Assembly (NCBI RefSeq): GCF_028737255.1
Contig: NZ_JAQZAN010000023.1
Location: 39,402-103,401 of the forward strand
Direction: 5' to 3'
DNA: 64,000 bases
DNA from: Actinomycetospora straminea
GTDB lineage: Bacteria > Actinomycetota > Actinomycetes > Mycobacteriales > Pseudonocardiaceae
The translations under genes were made by a program, and so were the position numbers. Below, piece after piece: positions 25,366 through 33,272 of this stretch. Below the pieces are notes generated by a model. The model did no database searches and had not been told where the DNA came from. It saw only the letters and a program-made list of their open reading frames with translations. Every line of letters begins with the position of its first letter. The stretch's first letter is position 1.

Positions 25366-26606
25366 CGCCGCGAGCCCCGCAGCAGCCCCCGGGCGATGGC
25401 GTTGCGCTGGATCTCGACGGTGCCCGCCGGGATCTTGAGGTTGCGCGCGATGCGGAAGAGCTTCTCCTCGGGCGACCCGAGCCGCAGCCCGGTGCCGCCG
25501 TGCACCTGCACCGCGCGGTCGGTGACGCGGAAGAACGCCTCGTCGTTGATGACCTTGACCAGGCTCGTCAGCCGCGGCGCCTCGGGGTGCAGCGGCATCC
25601 CGAACGCGCCGCCGGGCAGGTCGTCGAGCTCGGCCTGCGCCTGCAGCGACGCGGCGCGCGCGGCGTACAGGTCGGCGTCCATGTCGGCCAGCATGTGCTG
25701 CACGGACTGCAGCTCGGCGATCGGCGCGCCGCCCGAGGTGCGCGACCGCGCGCGGTCGAGGGCGCGCTCGAGCAACCAGGTGCCCCAGCCCGCGCACATC
25801 CCGCCGCGGCACAGCCGCCGCCAGTTGATCCACGCCATCGCCAGCGCGAACCCGTCCCCGATCTCCCCGACGACGTCCTGCGCCGGCACCCGCACGCCCT
25901 CGAGGTGCAGCTCGCCGGTCAGGCCGTCGTTCAGCATCGTCGGGATGTCGCGGCCGCGCGCGAAGCCGGGGCTGGTGGCGTCGACGAGGAACATCGACAG
26001 CGACCGGGTCCCGGCGCCGGGCTCGGTGACCGCGACGACCTGCACGACGTCGGCGAAGTGTGCGTTGGTGATCCAGGCCTTGGTGCCGTCGAGGATCCAG
26101 TCGTCGCCGTCGGGGCGGGCGCGGGTCTCCATCGCGAGCACGTCGGTGCCGACGGCGATCTCGGTGTTGGCGAACGCCGCGGTGATCTCGCCGGTCATCA
26201 ACGGGTCGAGCCAGCGCTCCCGCGCCGCCGGCGAGCAGTGCTCGATCGCGGGGTTCGGGCCCTCGGTCCACGCCAGCGCGGCGATGCCCAGCCCGAGGCC
26301 CGCGTGGCGGTAGACGAACTCCTCGACGTGCTGCATCTCGGCACGGGTGAACCCGCCCCCGCCCACCTCCGCGGCGACGTGCGGCGTGTACAGCCCGGCC
26401 GCCGCCGACCGTCGCTGCACCTCGCGACGCGCCTCCCACACGGCGGGGTGCATCCGGCCGGCCGTGTCCAGGCGGGGGTTGAAGGCGGTCCCGACGTCCT
26501 GCACGGCGAGGTCGGCCTCCCGCGGCGCCACCTCGGTCTCCAGGAACGCGGCGAAGCGCGCGGTGTAGTCGGCGACGCGGTCGGTGCGGCCCGTGGTCAC
26601 GCGCAT
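25362..26606 (-). CDS. Acyl-CoA dehydrogenase family flavoprotein
   Basis: A 414-residue FAD enzyme, first gene of a coupled trio. AFANTEIAVGTDVLAMETRA is the first flavin-contacting region, KAWITNAHFADVVQVVAVTE the second, and VQVHGGTGLRLGSPEEKLFR the FAD-dimer region. The C-terminal segment reads IPAGTVEIQRNAIARGLL. The residue before GT, which is the catalytic glutamate in medium-chain enzymes (EGT), is alanine. The base must therefore lie elsewhere, as in some family branches, or be missing. Substrate unknown. The downstream nucleotidyltransferase and phosphatase genes overlap in GTGA steps. Confidence 0.85.
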   Translation of the reverse strand: MRVTTGRTDRVADYTARFAAFLETEVAPREADLAVQDVGTAFNPRLDTAGRMHPAVWEARREVQRRSAAAGLYTPHVAAEVGGGGFTRAEMQHVEEFVYRHAGLGLGIAALAWTEGPNPAIEHCSPAARERWLDPLMTGEITAAFANTEIAVGTDVLAMETRARPDGDDWILDGTKAWITNAHFADVVQVVAVTEPGAGTRSLSMFLVDATSPGFARGRDIPTMLNDGLTGELHLEGVRVPAQDVVGEIGDGFALAMAWINWRRLCRGGMCAGWGTWLLERALDRARSRTSGGAPIAELQSVQHMLADMDADLYAARAASLQAQAELDDLPGGAFGMPLHPEAPRLTSLVKVINDEAFFRVTDRAVQVHGGTGLRLGSPEEKLFRIARNLKIPAGTVEIQRNAIARGLLRGSRR

Positions 26607-26686
26607 GCCCTACGGCGTGGGGGGAGGTCCCGTCAACCTCCCGTCGATCACCCCGTCGATCACTCGGGCGCTCTACGGTCGACGGC

Positions 26687-27205
26687 GTGCCGCTGCTGAC
26701 CGCCGGGGACTCGACCCTGCTCGTCGTCGACCTGCAGGAACGCCTCATGCCCGCGATCGCCGGCGCGGACGCGGTGCTGGAGAACACCGGGCGCCTCGTG
26801 CAGGCGGCGAGCCGGCTCGGCGTCGGCGTCGCCGCGACCGAGCAGAACCCGGAGGGGCTCGGGCGCACGGTCGGCGTCGTCGCGGACCTGCTGCCCACCC
26901 CCGCCGTCGCCAAGACGTCCTTCGCCGCCGACCCCGACGTCGCGGGCCCGGGCACCGTCGTCGTCGCCGGGTGCGAGGCACACGTGTGCGTGCTGCAGAC
27001 CGTGCTCGCGCTGCGCGCCGCGGGCCGGGAGGTCGCCGTCGTCGCCGACGCGGTGGGCAGCCGGCGCGAGACCAACCGCGACCGCGCGCTCGACAGGATG
27101 CGCGCCCACGGCGTCGACGTCGTCACCACCGAGATGGTCGTGTTCGAGTGGCTGGGGACCAGCGAGAACGCGGCGTTCCGCGAGGTCCAGAAGCTGATCA
27201 AGTGA
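26687..27205 (+). CDS. Isochorismatase family cysteine hydrolase
   Basis: A 172-residue protein with the full catalytic set: aspartate in LLVVDLQERLMP (residue about 15), lysine in AVAKTSFAA (about 78) and cysteine in EAHVCVLQTVLAL (about 103). The compact length and ENTGRLVQAASRLGV match YcaC-like and nicotinamidase-like hydrolases. Substrates in this family are small amides or enol ethers. The GTG start at 26687 directly precedes the PLLTAGDSTLLVVD beta strand. It is a single gene. Confidence 0.85.
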   Translation: MPLLTAGDSTLLVVDLQERLMPAIAGADAVLENTGRLVQAASRLGVGVAATEQNPEGLGRTVGVVADLLPTPAVAKTSFAADPDVAGPGTVVVAGCEAHVCVLQTVLALRAAGREVAVVADAVGSRRETNRDRALDRMRAHGVDVVTTEMVVFEWLGTSENAAFREVQKLIK

Positions 27206-27266
27206 GCACCCTGGCCTCCGCGTCGCTTCTCCGCTAACGTTCGTCATCGCTGACGGAGGTGGAGCG

Positions 27267-27617
27267 GTGGCCGATGACGACGACCCGGAGGGCGTGACGC
27301 TGCGCGCCCTGGTCGAGCCGCGCCGCCGCTCGATCCTGCGCCTCGTCGCGCACGACGAGCTCTCCGCCGGGGAGATCGCCGCCGCCTTCGACGTCACCCG
27401 GCCCGCCGTCAGCCAGCACCTCACCGTGCTCAAGGACGCCGGGCTGCTCACCGAGCGACGCGAGGGCACCCGCCGGCTCTACCGCGCCCGCCCCGAGGGC
27501 CTCGACGGCCTCCGGGAGTTCCTGGACGACATGTGGGCCTCGTCGCTGGACACCGCACGCCGACTGGTCGAAGCCGACAGGGGGATCGCCGATGACGAGC
27601 ACCACGCCGCGGGCTGA
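27267..27617 (+). CDS. ArsR family transcriptional regulator
   Basis: A 116-residue winged-helix protein. EPRRRSILRLVAHDELSAGE begins the domain, VTRPAVSQHLTVLKDAGLL is the recognition helix and the following turn, and REGTRRLYRARPEGL is the wing. No CxC metal-binding pair is present, so it is not a classical metal sensor. It overlaps the next gene (SRPBCC protein) by 26 bases, the common ArsR plus AHSA1 pairing, in which the regulator controls itself and the ligand-binding partner. A TAACGT hexamer lies at 27235-27240 before the GTG. Confidence 0.87.
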   Translation: MADDDDPEGVTLRALVEPRRRSILRLVAHDELSAGEIAAAFDVTRPAVSQHLTVLKDAGLLTERREGTRRLYRARPEGLDGLREFLDDMWASSLDTARRLVEADRGIADDEHHAAG

Positions 27618-28104
27618 GACCGCGAGCGTCACCACCCTGCGCCGGCCGCCCATCCGGCAGGCGACGATGGTGCGCAGCACCCGCGAGCACACGTTCGACG
27701 TCTTCGTCGCGACGATCGGGCAATGGTGGCCGTTGCAGCCGTACTCCGCGGGCAAGGAGCGCGTGCGCACGGTGGAGGTCGAGCCGCGCCTCGAGGGACG
27801 GGTCTTCGAGCGCTGGGACGACGGCACGGAGTGCGACTGGGGCCGCCTGCTCGCCTGGGAGCCGCCGGCACGCCTCGTCATGTCCTGGAACATGACGCCC
27901 GAGCCCACGGAGGTGGAGCTAACCTTCACCGCCCTCGGGCCGTCGCTCACCCGCGTCGCCGTCGAGCACCGCGGCTGGGAGGCCCTGTCCGACGCCCAGC
28001 TCGGCGAGGACTGCGCGCGCCCCGGCGGCTACATGGGCGGCGCGTTCGTCCAGGGCTGGACCGAGGTGCTCGGCCGCCTCGCCGCCGCGGCCGAGGCGGG
28101 CTGA
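27592..28104 (+). CDS. SRPBCC (AHSA1-like) protein
   Basis: A 170-residue START-like ligand-binding protein. After a 25-residue lead, REHTFDVFVATIGQWWPLQP starts the helix-grip fold. VEVEPRLEGRVFERWDDGTECDWGRL and LVMSWNMTPEPTEVELTF form the central sheet, and a C-terminal helix (GAFVQGWTEVLGRLAA) closes the cavity. No catalytic residues are known for this branch. The ATG lies inside the ArsR reading frame, which indicates coupled expression. Confidence 0.85.
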   Translation: MTSTTPRAETASVTTLRRPPIRQATMVRSTREHTFDVFVATIGQWWPLQPYSAGKERVRTVEVEPRLEGRVFERWDDGTECDWGRLLAWEPPARLVMSWNMTPEPTEVELTFTALGPSLTRVAVEHRGWEALSDAQLGEDCARPGGYMGGAFVQGWTEVLGRLAAAAEAG

Positions 28105-28184
28105 CGGCGGAGCGACCGGCCACCCGTGCGGCTACCGTCCCGGCGGGGACCGACGCGGACGTCGGACCCGGGAAGGGACGACGG

Positions 28185-29009
28185 ATGCGGATCACGGCGC
28201 TGTGGCGGTACCCGGTGAAGTCGATGCTCGGCGAGGCCCTCGAGGTCTCCCGGGTCGACGCGGGCGGGGTCGCGGGCGACCGCGCGCTCGCGCTGGTCGA
28301 CGACGTCACGGGCATGGTGGCGACGGCCAAGCACCCCCGGCTCTGGCGCGGCCTGCTGCAGTACACGGCCGCCTCCGGTGACGGCGGGATCCGGATCACC
28401 TCGCCCGCCGGCTGGACCCGCGACGCCCTCGACCCGTGGGTCGCCGAGGCGCTCGCCGGCGAGCTGGGCCGTCGCGTGCGGGTGGCGGCGGACCGGCCCG
28501 AGGCGGCGTCGGTCGAGCGCCCCGACCCCGAGGAGGTGCTGGACCAGGGTGTCGAGGCCGAGGTCGAGGCGCCGACGCTGGAGATCGCCCAGGGGACGAC
28601 GGCCGGGTCGCTCGTCGACCACTCCCCCGTGCACGTCATCACCACCGCGACGCTCGCCGCGACCGGTGCGGAGTACCTGCGCTACCGGCCGAACGTCGTC
28701 ATCGAGACCCCGGAGGGCACCGAGCCCTGGGTCGAGAACACCTGGACGGGGCGCGCGCTGCACCTCACGCGGGACGACGGCTCGTCGGTGACGCTGGAGG
28801 TGTCGCTGCCGACGCCGCGCTGCTCGGTGCCCACCCTCGAGCACGGCGCCCTGCCGCGGGCCCCGCACGCGGTGCGCGAGCCGATGCGCGCCAACCGGGT
28901 CGAGGTGCCGGGCTTCGGCGTGCTGCCGTGCGCCGGCGCGTACGCGCAGGTCACGCGCGGCGGCGAGCTGCGGGTCGGCGACACCGTGACCCTGGGCGAC
29001 GCGCCGTGA
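28185..29009 (+). CDS. MOSC domain protein
   Basis: A 274-residue protein with an N-terminal MOSC_N beta-barrel (LWRYPVKSMLGEALEVSRVD, residues about 5-24; AGDRALALVDDVTG) and a C-terminal MOSC domain (EYLRYRPNVVIETPEG and LEVSLPTPRCSVPTLEHG). The cysteine in TPRCSVPT is at the conserved place where molybdenum cofactor or persulfide sulfur is handled. Likely a molybdopterin-linked reductase or sulfur carrier; no molybdenum genes are adjacent. Its stop overlaps the next gene start by four bases. Confidence 0.86.
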   Translation: MRITALWRYPVKSMLGEALEVSRVDAGGVAGDRALALVDDVTGMVATAKHPRLWRGLLQYTAASGDGGIRITSPAGWTRDALDPWVAEALAGELGRRVRVAADRPEAASVERPDPEEVLDQGVEAEVEAPTLEIAQGTTAGSLVDHSPVHVITTATLAATGAEYLRYRPNVVIETPEGTEPWVENTWTGRALHLTRDDGSSVTLEVSLPTPRCSVPTLEHGALPRAPHAVREPMRANRVEVPGFGVLPCAGAYAQVTRGGELRVGDTVTLGDAP

Positions 29010-29767
29010 CGGTGCGGGTCGAGAACCGCGACGCGGTCACCGTCGTCAGCATCGACCGCCCCGAGCGGCGCAACGCCGTCGACCGCGCGACCGCCGAACG
29101 CCTCGCCGACGCGTTCCGGGCCTTCGACGCCGACGACGACGCGAGCGTCGCGATCCTGCGCGGCGAGGGCCCGTCGTTCTGCGCGGGCGCGGACCTGCAG
29201 GCCGTCAGCACCGGCCACGGCAACCGCGTCGACCCCGACGGTGATGGGCCGATGGGGCCGACCCGGCTGCGGCTGTCGAAGCCGGTGATCGCCGCGGTGC
29301 ACGGGCACGCGGTCGCGGGCGGGCTCGAGCTCGCGCTGTGGGCGGACCTGCGCGTCGTCGACACCACCGCGGTGTTCGGGGTGTTCTGCCGGCGCTGGGG
29401 CGTGCCGCTGATCGACGGCGGCACGGTGCGCCTGCCCCGCCTGATCGGGCGCAGCGCGGCGATGGACCTCGTGCTCACCGGCCGGCCCGTCGACGCCGAC
29501 GAGGCGCTGCGCCTGGGTCTCGCGAACCGCGTCGTGCCGGCGGGGCAGGCGCTCGACGCGAGCCTCGAGCTCGCCCGCACGCTCGCGGCCTTCCCGCAGA
29601 CCTGCCTGCGCCACGACCGGGCGGCGCTGCTCGAGCAGGAGGGGCTCGACGAGGACGAGGCCCTGCGCCGCGAGTTCGCGCACGGCCAGATCTCGCTGCA
29701 GGCCGACACCCTCGCCGGCGCGACCCGCTTCGCCGAGGGCGCGGGCCGGCACGGCTCGGGGGTGTGA
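29006..29767 (+). CDS. Enoyl-CoA hydratase family protein (crotonase)
   Basis: A 253-residue crotonase coupled by GTGA overlap to the MOSC gene. The first oxyanion site is GPSFCAGADLQAV near residue 60, the second AAVHGHAVAGGLELALWADL near residue 100. In the helix after it, FCRRWGVPLIDGGTVRLPR replaces the usual E-x-x-G-L-x-P pattern of hydratases, so the second catalytic glutamate is absent. This points to a non-hydratase crotonase activity. It acts on a CoA thioester of unknown structure. Confidence 0.85.
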   Translation: MTVRVENRDAVTVVSIDRPERRNAVDRATAERLADAFRAFDADDDASVAILRGEGPSFCAGADLQAVSTGHGNRVDPDGDGPMGPTRLRLSKPVIAAVHGHAVAGGLELALWADLRVVDTTAVFGVFCRRWGVPLIDGGTVRLPRLIGRSAAMDLVLTGRPVDADEALRLGLANRVVPAGQALDASLELARTLAAFPQTCLRHDRAALLEQEGLDEDEALRREFAHGQISLQADTLAGATRFAEGAGRHGSGV

Positions 29768-29808
29768 CGAGGGGTCACGGTGTCGTCCCCCGGTGGCATG
29801 CTGGCGCG

Positions 29809-30258
29809 GTGACCGAGCCGGCGCCGCCTCCCCCCGGGCCGCCCTCGCCCCGCATCGGCACCGCCGAGCGGGACGCGGCGATGGCGGCGCTCGACGCCCA
29901 CCTCGAGGCCGGGCGCCTCGACGTCGAGGAGTACGGCGAGCGCAGCGCCCGGGCCGCCGAGGCGCGCACGGCGGCCGACCTCGAGCCCCTCTTCACCGAC
30001 CTCCCCGACCCGCGCCCGCCGTTCGGTGCGGCCCCCGCACCCGCCGTCCCGGCCACCCCCGGGACGACCGAGCGCGACCCCGTCGCCCGCCGCGAGCCCG
30101 GCGCGCTCGCCCGCTACGGGCCGGCGATCAGCGGCGCGCTGCCGATCATCGCGCTGGTCCTGTTCCTCACCGTGCCGATCCCGAACGCCTGGGTGTTCTT
30201 CCTGGTCATCCCCCTCGGCGGCTGGCTCTTCGCGAGCTCGCGGCGCGGCGGGAGCTGA
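29809..30258 (+). CDS. DUF1707 (SHOCT-like) small membrane protein
   Basis: A 149-residue protein. The DUF1707 domain covers residues about 17-62 (IGTAERDAAMAALDAHLEAG then DVEEYGERSARAAEARTAADL and LFTDLP). A Pro/Ala-rich linker follows, then two hydrophobic segments near the C-terminus (ALPIIALVLFLTVPIPNAWVF and FLVIPLGGWLFA). DUF1707 proteins are common in actinobacteria, anchored in the membrane, with no fixed function. The GTG start is at 29809. Confidence 0.84.
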   Translation: MTEPAPPPPGPPSPRIGTAERDAAMAALDAHLEAGRLDVEEYGERSARAAEARTAADLEPLFTDLPDPRPPFGAAPAPAVPATPGTTERDPVARREPGALARYGPAISGALPIIALVLFLTVPIPNAWVFFLVIPLGGWLFASSRRGGS

Positions 30259-30366
30259 CCCTCGACCGACGGCCCGCAGCGGAGGACCATGCGCTGCACA
30301 CGGCGGACGGCCGGGCGCGGGACGGGCACGGACAGGGCGCGGACGGACGAGACACGAGGTGGGGAC

Positions 30367-30813
30367 ATGACGCACGCGGCGGGGCCGGTCGGTCCGGGTG
30401 GCGCACCGACGGTGCGGATCGCGCAGGGCGGGCGCCGCTCGACCATGCCCTGGCAGGTCCTGTCCGCGATCGCCCTGCTGGCGATGGGCGGCATCCACCT
30501 GTGGCTGGTGTTCAACGGCACCGGCGGGGTGCTGGGGAACCTGTTCGTCCTCAACGCGATCGGTGCGCTGATCCTCGCGATCGCCGTGGTCATCACCCGC
30601 GGGGAGCTGCTCGCCGTCTCCGTGGTGCTGGGCCTGCTGTTCCTGGCCGGCACCCTCGCGGCCCTGGTGCTCGCCCTCACCGTCGGGCTGTTCGGCATCC
30701 GCTCGAGCCTCGACTACGACCTGGCGCCGACGACCCTCGTCGTGGAGTCGGTCGGCGTGGTCGTCCTGCTCGTCACCACAGTCCTCGTGCTGCGCCGGCG
30801 CCGCCGGATCTAG
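30367..30813 (+). CDS. Four-helix membrane protein, uncharacterised
   Basis: A 148-residue protein with a 28-residue polar N-terminus and about four transmembrane helices (WQVLSAIALLAMGGIHLWLV, LFVLNAIGALILAIAVVI, LLAVSVVLGLLFLAGTLAAL, and a last one ending in LVLRRRRRI). The family is widespread in actinobacteria; function unknown. It may follow the DUF1707 gene as a loosely linked unit (108-base gap). Its TAG stop overlaps the TAG stop of the convergent LigD-like gene by four bases. Confidence 0.75.
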   Translation: MTHAAGPVGPGGAPTVRIAQGGRRSTMPWQVLSAIALLAMGGIHLWLVFNGTGGVLGNLFVLNAIGALILAIAVVITRGELLAVSVVLGLLFLAGTLAALVLALTVGLFGIRSSLDYDLAPTTLVVESVGVVVLLVTTVLVLRRRRRI

Positions 30814-32969
30814 GCCGACAGCGACGGCAGCGTCTGCGCCCGCCCGAGCAGCGGCCGCAACGGGTCCCCGACCTCGGCCAGGCGGTCGAGCGCGGTCCGG
30901 ACCGTCCAGCGGTCCGGCGTCAGCTCCGGGTCGTCCAGCTCGTCCCAGGTGATCGGCATCGACACCGGCGCGTCCGCCGACGGCCGCGGGCTGAACGGCG
31001 CCACGAGGGTCTTGTTGATCGCGTTCTGGGTGTAGTCCAGCCGCGCGAGGCCGCGGCGCCGGTCGGTGTGCCACTCCCACGACACCAGGTGCGGAACGGT
31101 CCGGCCGACGGCGCGGGAGAGCTTCTCGACCCACGCGCGGGTGTCGTCGAAGGTGTAGCCGTCGGCGATCGGCACCCAGATCTGCACGCCCCGCTGGCCC
31201 GTCACCTTCGGCGCCGCCTCGACGCCGACGTGGGCGAGCGCGGTGCGGTAGAGCCGGGCGAGCACCAGCACGTCGGCGAACCCCACCGCCGGGCCGGGGT
31301 CGATGTCGATGAGCGCCCAGGTCGGCTGCTGCACGTCGGGCAGGCGCGACGTCCACGGGTGCAGCTCGATCGCCCCGTAGTTCGCGAGCCAGACCAGCGC
31401 CGGGGTGCTGTCGACGACGAAGTACTGCTGGGTCTCGTCGGGCGCCGCCTCCGGGTTGCGCCAGCGCCGCAGCCATCCGGGCGCGTGGTCGGGGACCTCC
31501 TTCTGCCAGAACCCCGCTCGGGCGGTGCCGTCGGGGTAGCGGTGCAGGTTCACGGGCCGCCCCGCCAGGTAGGGCAGGAGGTACGGGGCGATCCGCGCGT
31601 GGTAGCGGACGAGGTCGCGCTTGGTGACGGGCGGCCCGGCGTCCCCGGGGACGAGCACCTTGTCCAGGTTGGTAAGCGCGAGCTCGCGCCCGCCGACGGT
31701 CCAGCTCCCCCGCCCGCCCAGCGCGTCGAGGGCGGCCAGCTCGTCGGCGGACGCCGCGGCCTGCTGCGCGGGGTCGTCGGGCGCCAGCGGCACCTCGGCG
31801 TGCTCGGCGGGCGCCTCCGACACCCACAGCGCCGTCGGGGCGGCCGCGACCTCGTCGTTGGTGCGCCCGCTGGTCACCGAGTGCGGGTGGTCCTCGGGGT
31901 CCCAGCCGTCGACGGCGTGGTCGTCGCGCTTGTGCACGAGGACCCACTGCTCCTTGCCTCCCGAGCCCTCCCCGCGCCTCCGGACCAGCACGAACCGCCC
32001 GTGGAGCTTCTCGCCGTCGAGGTCGAGGTGCAGCTCCCCCGCCGCGAGCGCGGCCGCCGGGTCGTCGGTGCGCGCCGGCGTCCAGGTGCCCCGGTCCCAC
32101 ACGATGACGTCGCCCCCGCCGTACTGGCCCCGCGGGATGACGCCCTCGAACGACGCGTAGTCCATGGGGTGGTCCTCGGTGCGCACGGCCATGTGCCGCG
32201 CCGCGGGGTCGAGGGTCGGCCCGCGCGGCACGGCCCAGCTCGCGAGCGCGCCGTCGACCTCGAGGCGGAGGTCGTAGTGCAGGCGCCGGGCGCGGTGGCG
32301 CTGCACCACGAAGATCGGCGCCGTGGTGCTCGGCGCGCCGCCGGCGGGCTCGGGGGTGGCCGCGAAGTCGCGCATGCCGCGGTAGGTCGCGAGGCGGTCG
32401 GTGGTGAGCCGGTCCGGCGGGGTGACCAGCGTCCGCACCCACGCCGTCGAGGTGCGCCCCGGCTCGTAGGCGGCGTCCCGGCGCTTGGCGACGACCCCGG
32501 CGAGCTCCTGCTCCCGGGCGAGCTCGAGCACCGCGGCGGGCGCGGCCTCCGTCGTCGCCGGCGCCACCGCCACCCGCGGCCACGCCTCGAGCCCGAGCTC
32601 CTCGAGCCGTGCGCGCCGCCCGTCCCAGGGCCGGTCGCGCAGGTCGTCGCCGTCGACGCACAGCACGTCGGCGAGGTAGAGCGAGACCGCCGCGGCGTCC
32701 GGGCCGCGCCGGTCCGCGACACGCTCGGCGAGCAGGTCGGGCCGCGGGCGGCCGCGCTCGTCCAGCACGACGACCTCCCCGTCGAGCACCAGGTCGTGCT
32801 CGGTGTCGAGGTGCGCGAGCTCGGGGTAGGAGCCGGTCACGTCCCGGCCGTCGGCGTCGGTGAGGTGCACCCCGCCGGCGACCGTCGTGACCAGGACCCG
32901 GACCCCGTCCCAGGTGAGCTCCGCCGCCCAGCCCGCGCCGGTCGGCGGGGCACCGTCGGTCGGCAGCAT
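30810..32969 (-). CDS. ligD: LigD-type repair protein: degenerate ligase, 3'-phosphoesterase and polymerase domains
   Basis: About 719 residues from ATG 32969; a GTG at 33002 would add 11. The order is ligase-like, phosphoesterase, polymerase. The ligase part (residues 1-220) reads AELTWDGVR where active enzymes have the AMP-accepting lysine (KxDGxR). It also has LAGVVAKRR for the EGVVAKR motif and ends in TAWVRT without the motif V lysines or an OB domain. The phosphoesterase (HRARRLHYDLRLE, TEDHPMDYASFEG) looks intact. The primase-polymerase (LTNLDKVLVPGD, ALIDIDPGPAVG, GLARLDYTQN) keeps its aspartates but has TGQRGVQIWVPI, with glutamine for the usual histidine. It would process DNA ends in non-homologous end joining; no ku gene is in the window. 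Confidence 0.85.
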   Translation of the reverse strand: MLPTDGAPPTGAGWAAELTWDGVRVLVTTVAGGVHLTDADGRDVTGSYPELAHLDTEHDLVLDGEVVVLDERGRPRPDLLAERVADRRGPDAAAVSLYLADVLCVDGDDLRDRPWDGRRARLEELGLEAWPRVAVAPATTEAAPAAVLELAREQELAGVVAKRRDAAYEPGRTSTAWVRTLVTPPDRLTTDRLATYRGMRDFAATPEPAGGAPSTTAPIFVVQRHRARRLHYDLRLEVDGALASWAVPRGPTLDPAARHMAVRTEDHPMDYASFEGVIPRGQYGGGDVIVWDRGTWTPARTDDPAAALAAGELHLDLDGEKLHGRFVLVRRRGEGSGGKEQWVLVHKRDDHAVDGWDPEDHPHSVTSGRTNDEVAAAPTALWVSEAPAEHAEVPLAPDDPAQQAAASADELAALDALGGRGSWTVGGRELALTNLDKVLVPGDAGPPVTKRDLVRYHARIAPYLLPYLAGRPVNLHRYPDGTARAGFWQKEVPDHAPGWLRRWRNPEAAPDETQQYFVVDSTPALVWLANYGAIELHPWTSRLPDVQQPTWALIDIDPGPAVGFADVLVLARLYRTALAHVGVEAAPKVTGQRGVQIWVPIADGYTFDDTRAWVEKLSRAVGRTVPHLVSWEWHTDRRRGLARLDYTQNAINKTLVAPFSPRPSADAPVSMPITWDELDDPELTPDRWTVRTALDRLAEVGDPLRPLLGRAQTLPSLSA

Positions 32970-33046
32970 CGGACGCTCGGGCCCGGAGCGGTGTGCGGTC
33001 ACCCCGCGGCGGTACCCGATCCGGGCCGGGCGGGTAGCCGGGGGTC

Positions 33047-33223
33047 ATGTCACGACCGGACGAGGCCCGCAGGGACGCCCGCGACGAGTCCCTGGACACC
33101 ACCGACGTCGACCCCACCGGCAACGCGGTCGAGAACGACGCCACCGGCGCGAAGGACCGCGCGGCGCAGGACACGACCGCTCGGGAGCACGAGGGCGACG
33201 AGGAGGAGGCCAGCCCGACCTGA
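33047..33223 (+). CDS. Small acidic hydrophilic protein
   Basis: A 58-residue protein with almost no hydrophobic residues, rich in Asp, Glu, Arg and Thr (DTTDVDPTGNAVENDATGAK, HEGDEEEASPT). It is likely disordered. The codon third positions are strongly G/C, and the frame begins with ATG between two divergently placed genes. No homologue is recognised; such short polyampholytes occur in actinobacteria as stress-associated proteins, but that is inference. Confidence 0.5.
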   Translation: MSRPDEARRDARDESLDTTDVDPTGNAVENDATGAKDRAAQDTTAREHEGDEEEASPT

Positions 33224-33272
33224 ACCGGCGACGGACCGGCCGGCCGCGAGCCCGTCGGCTAGCGTCGCGCCG

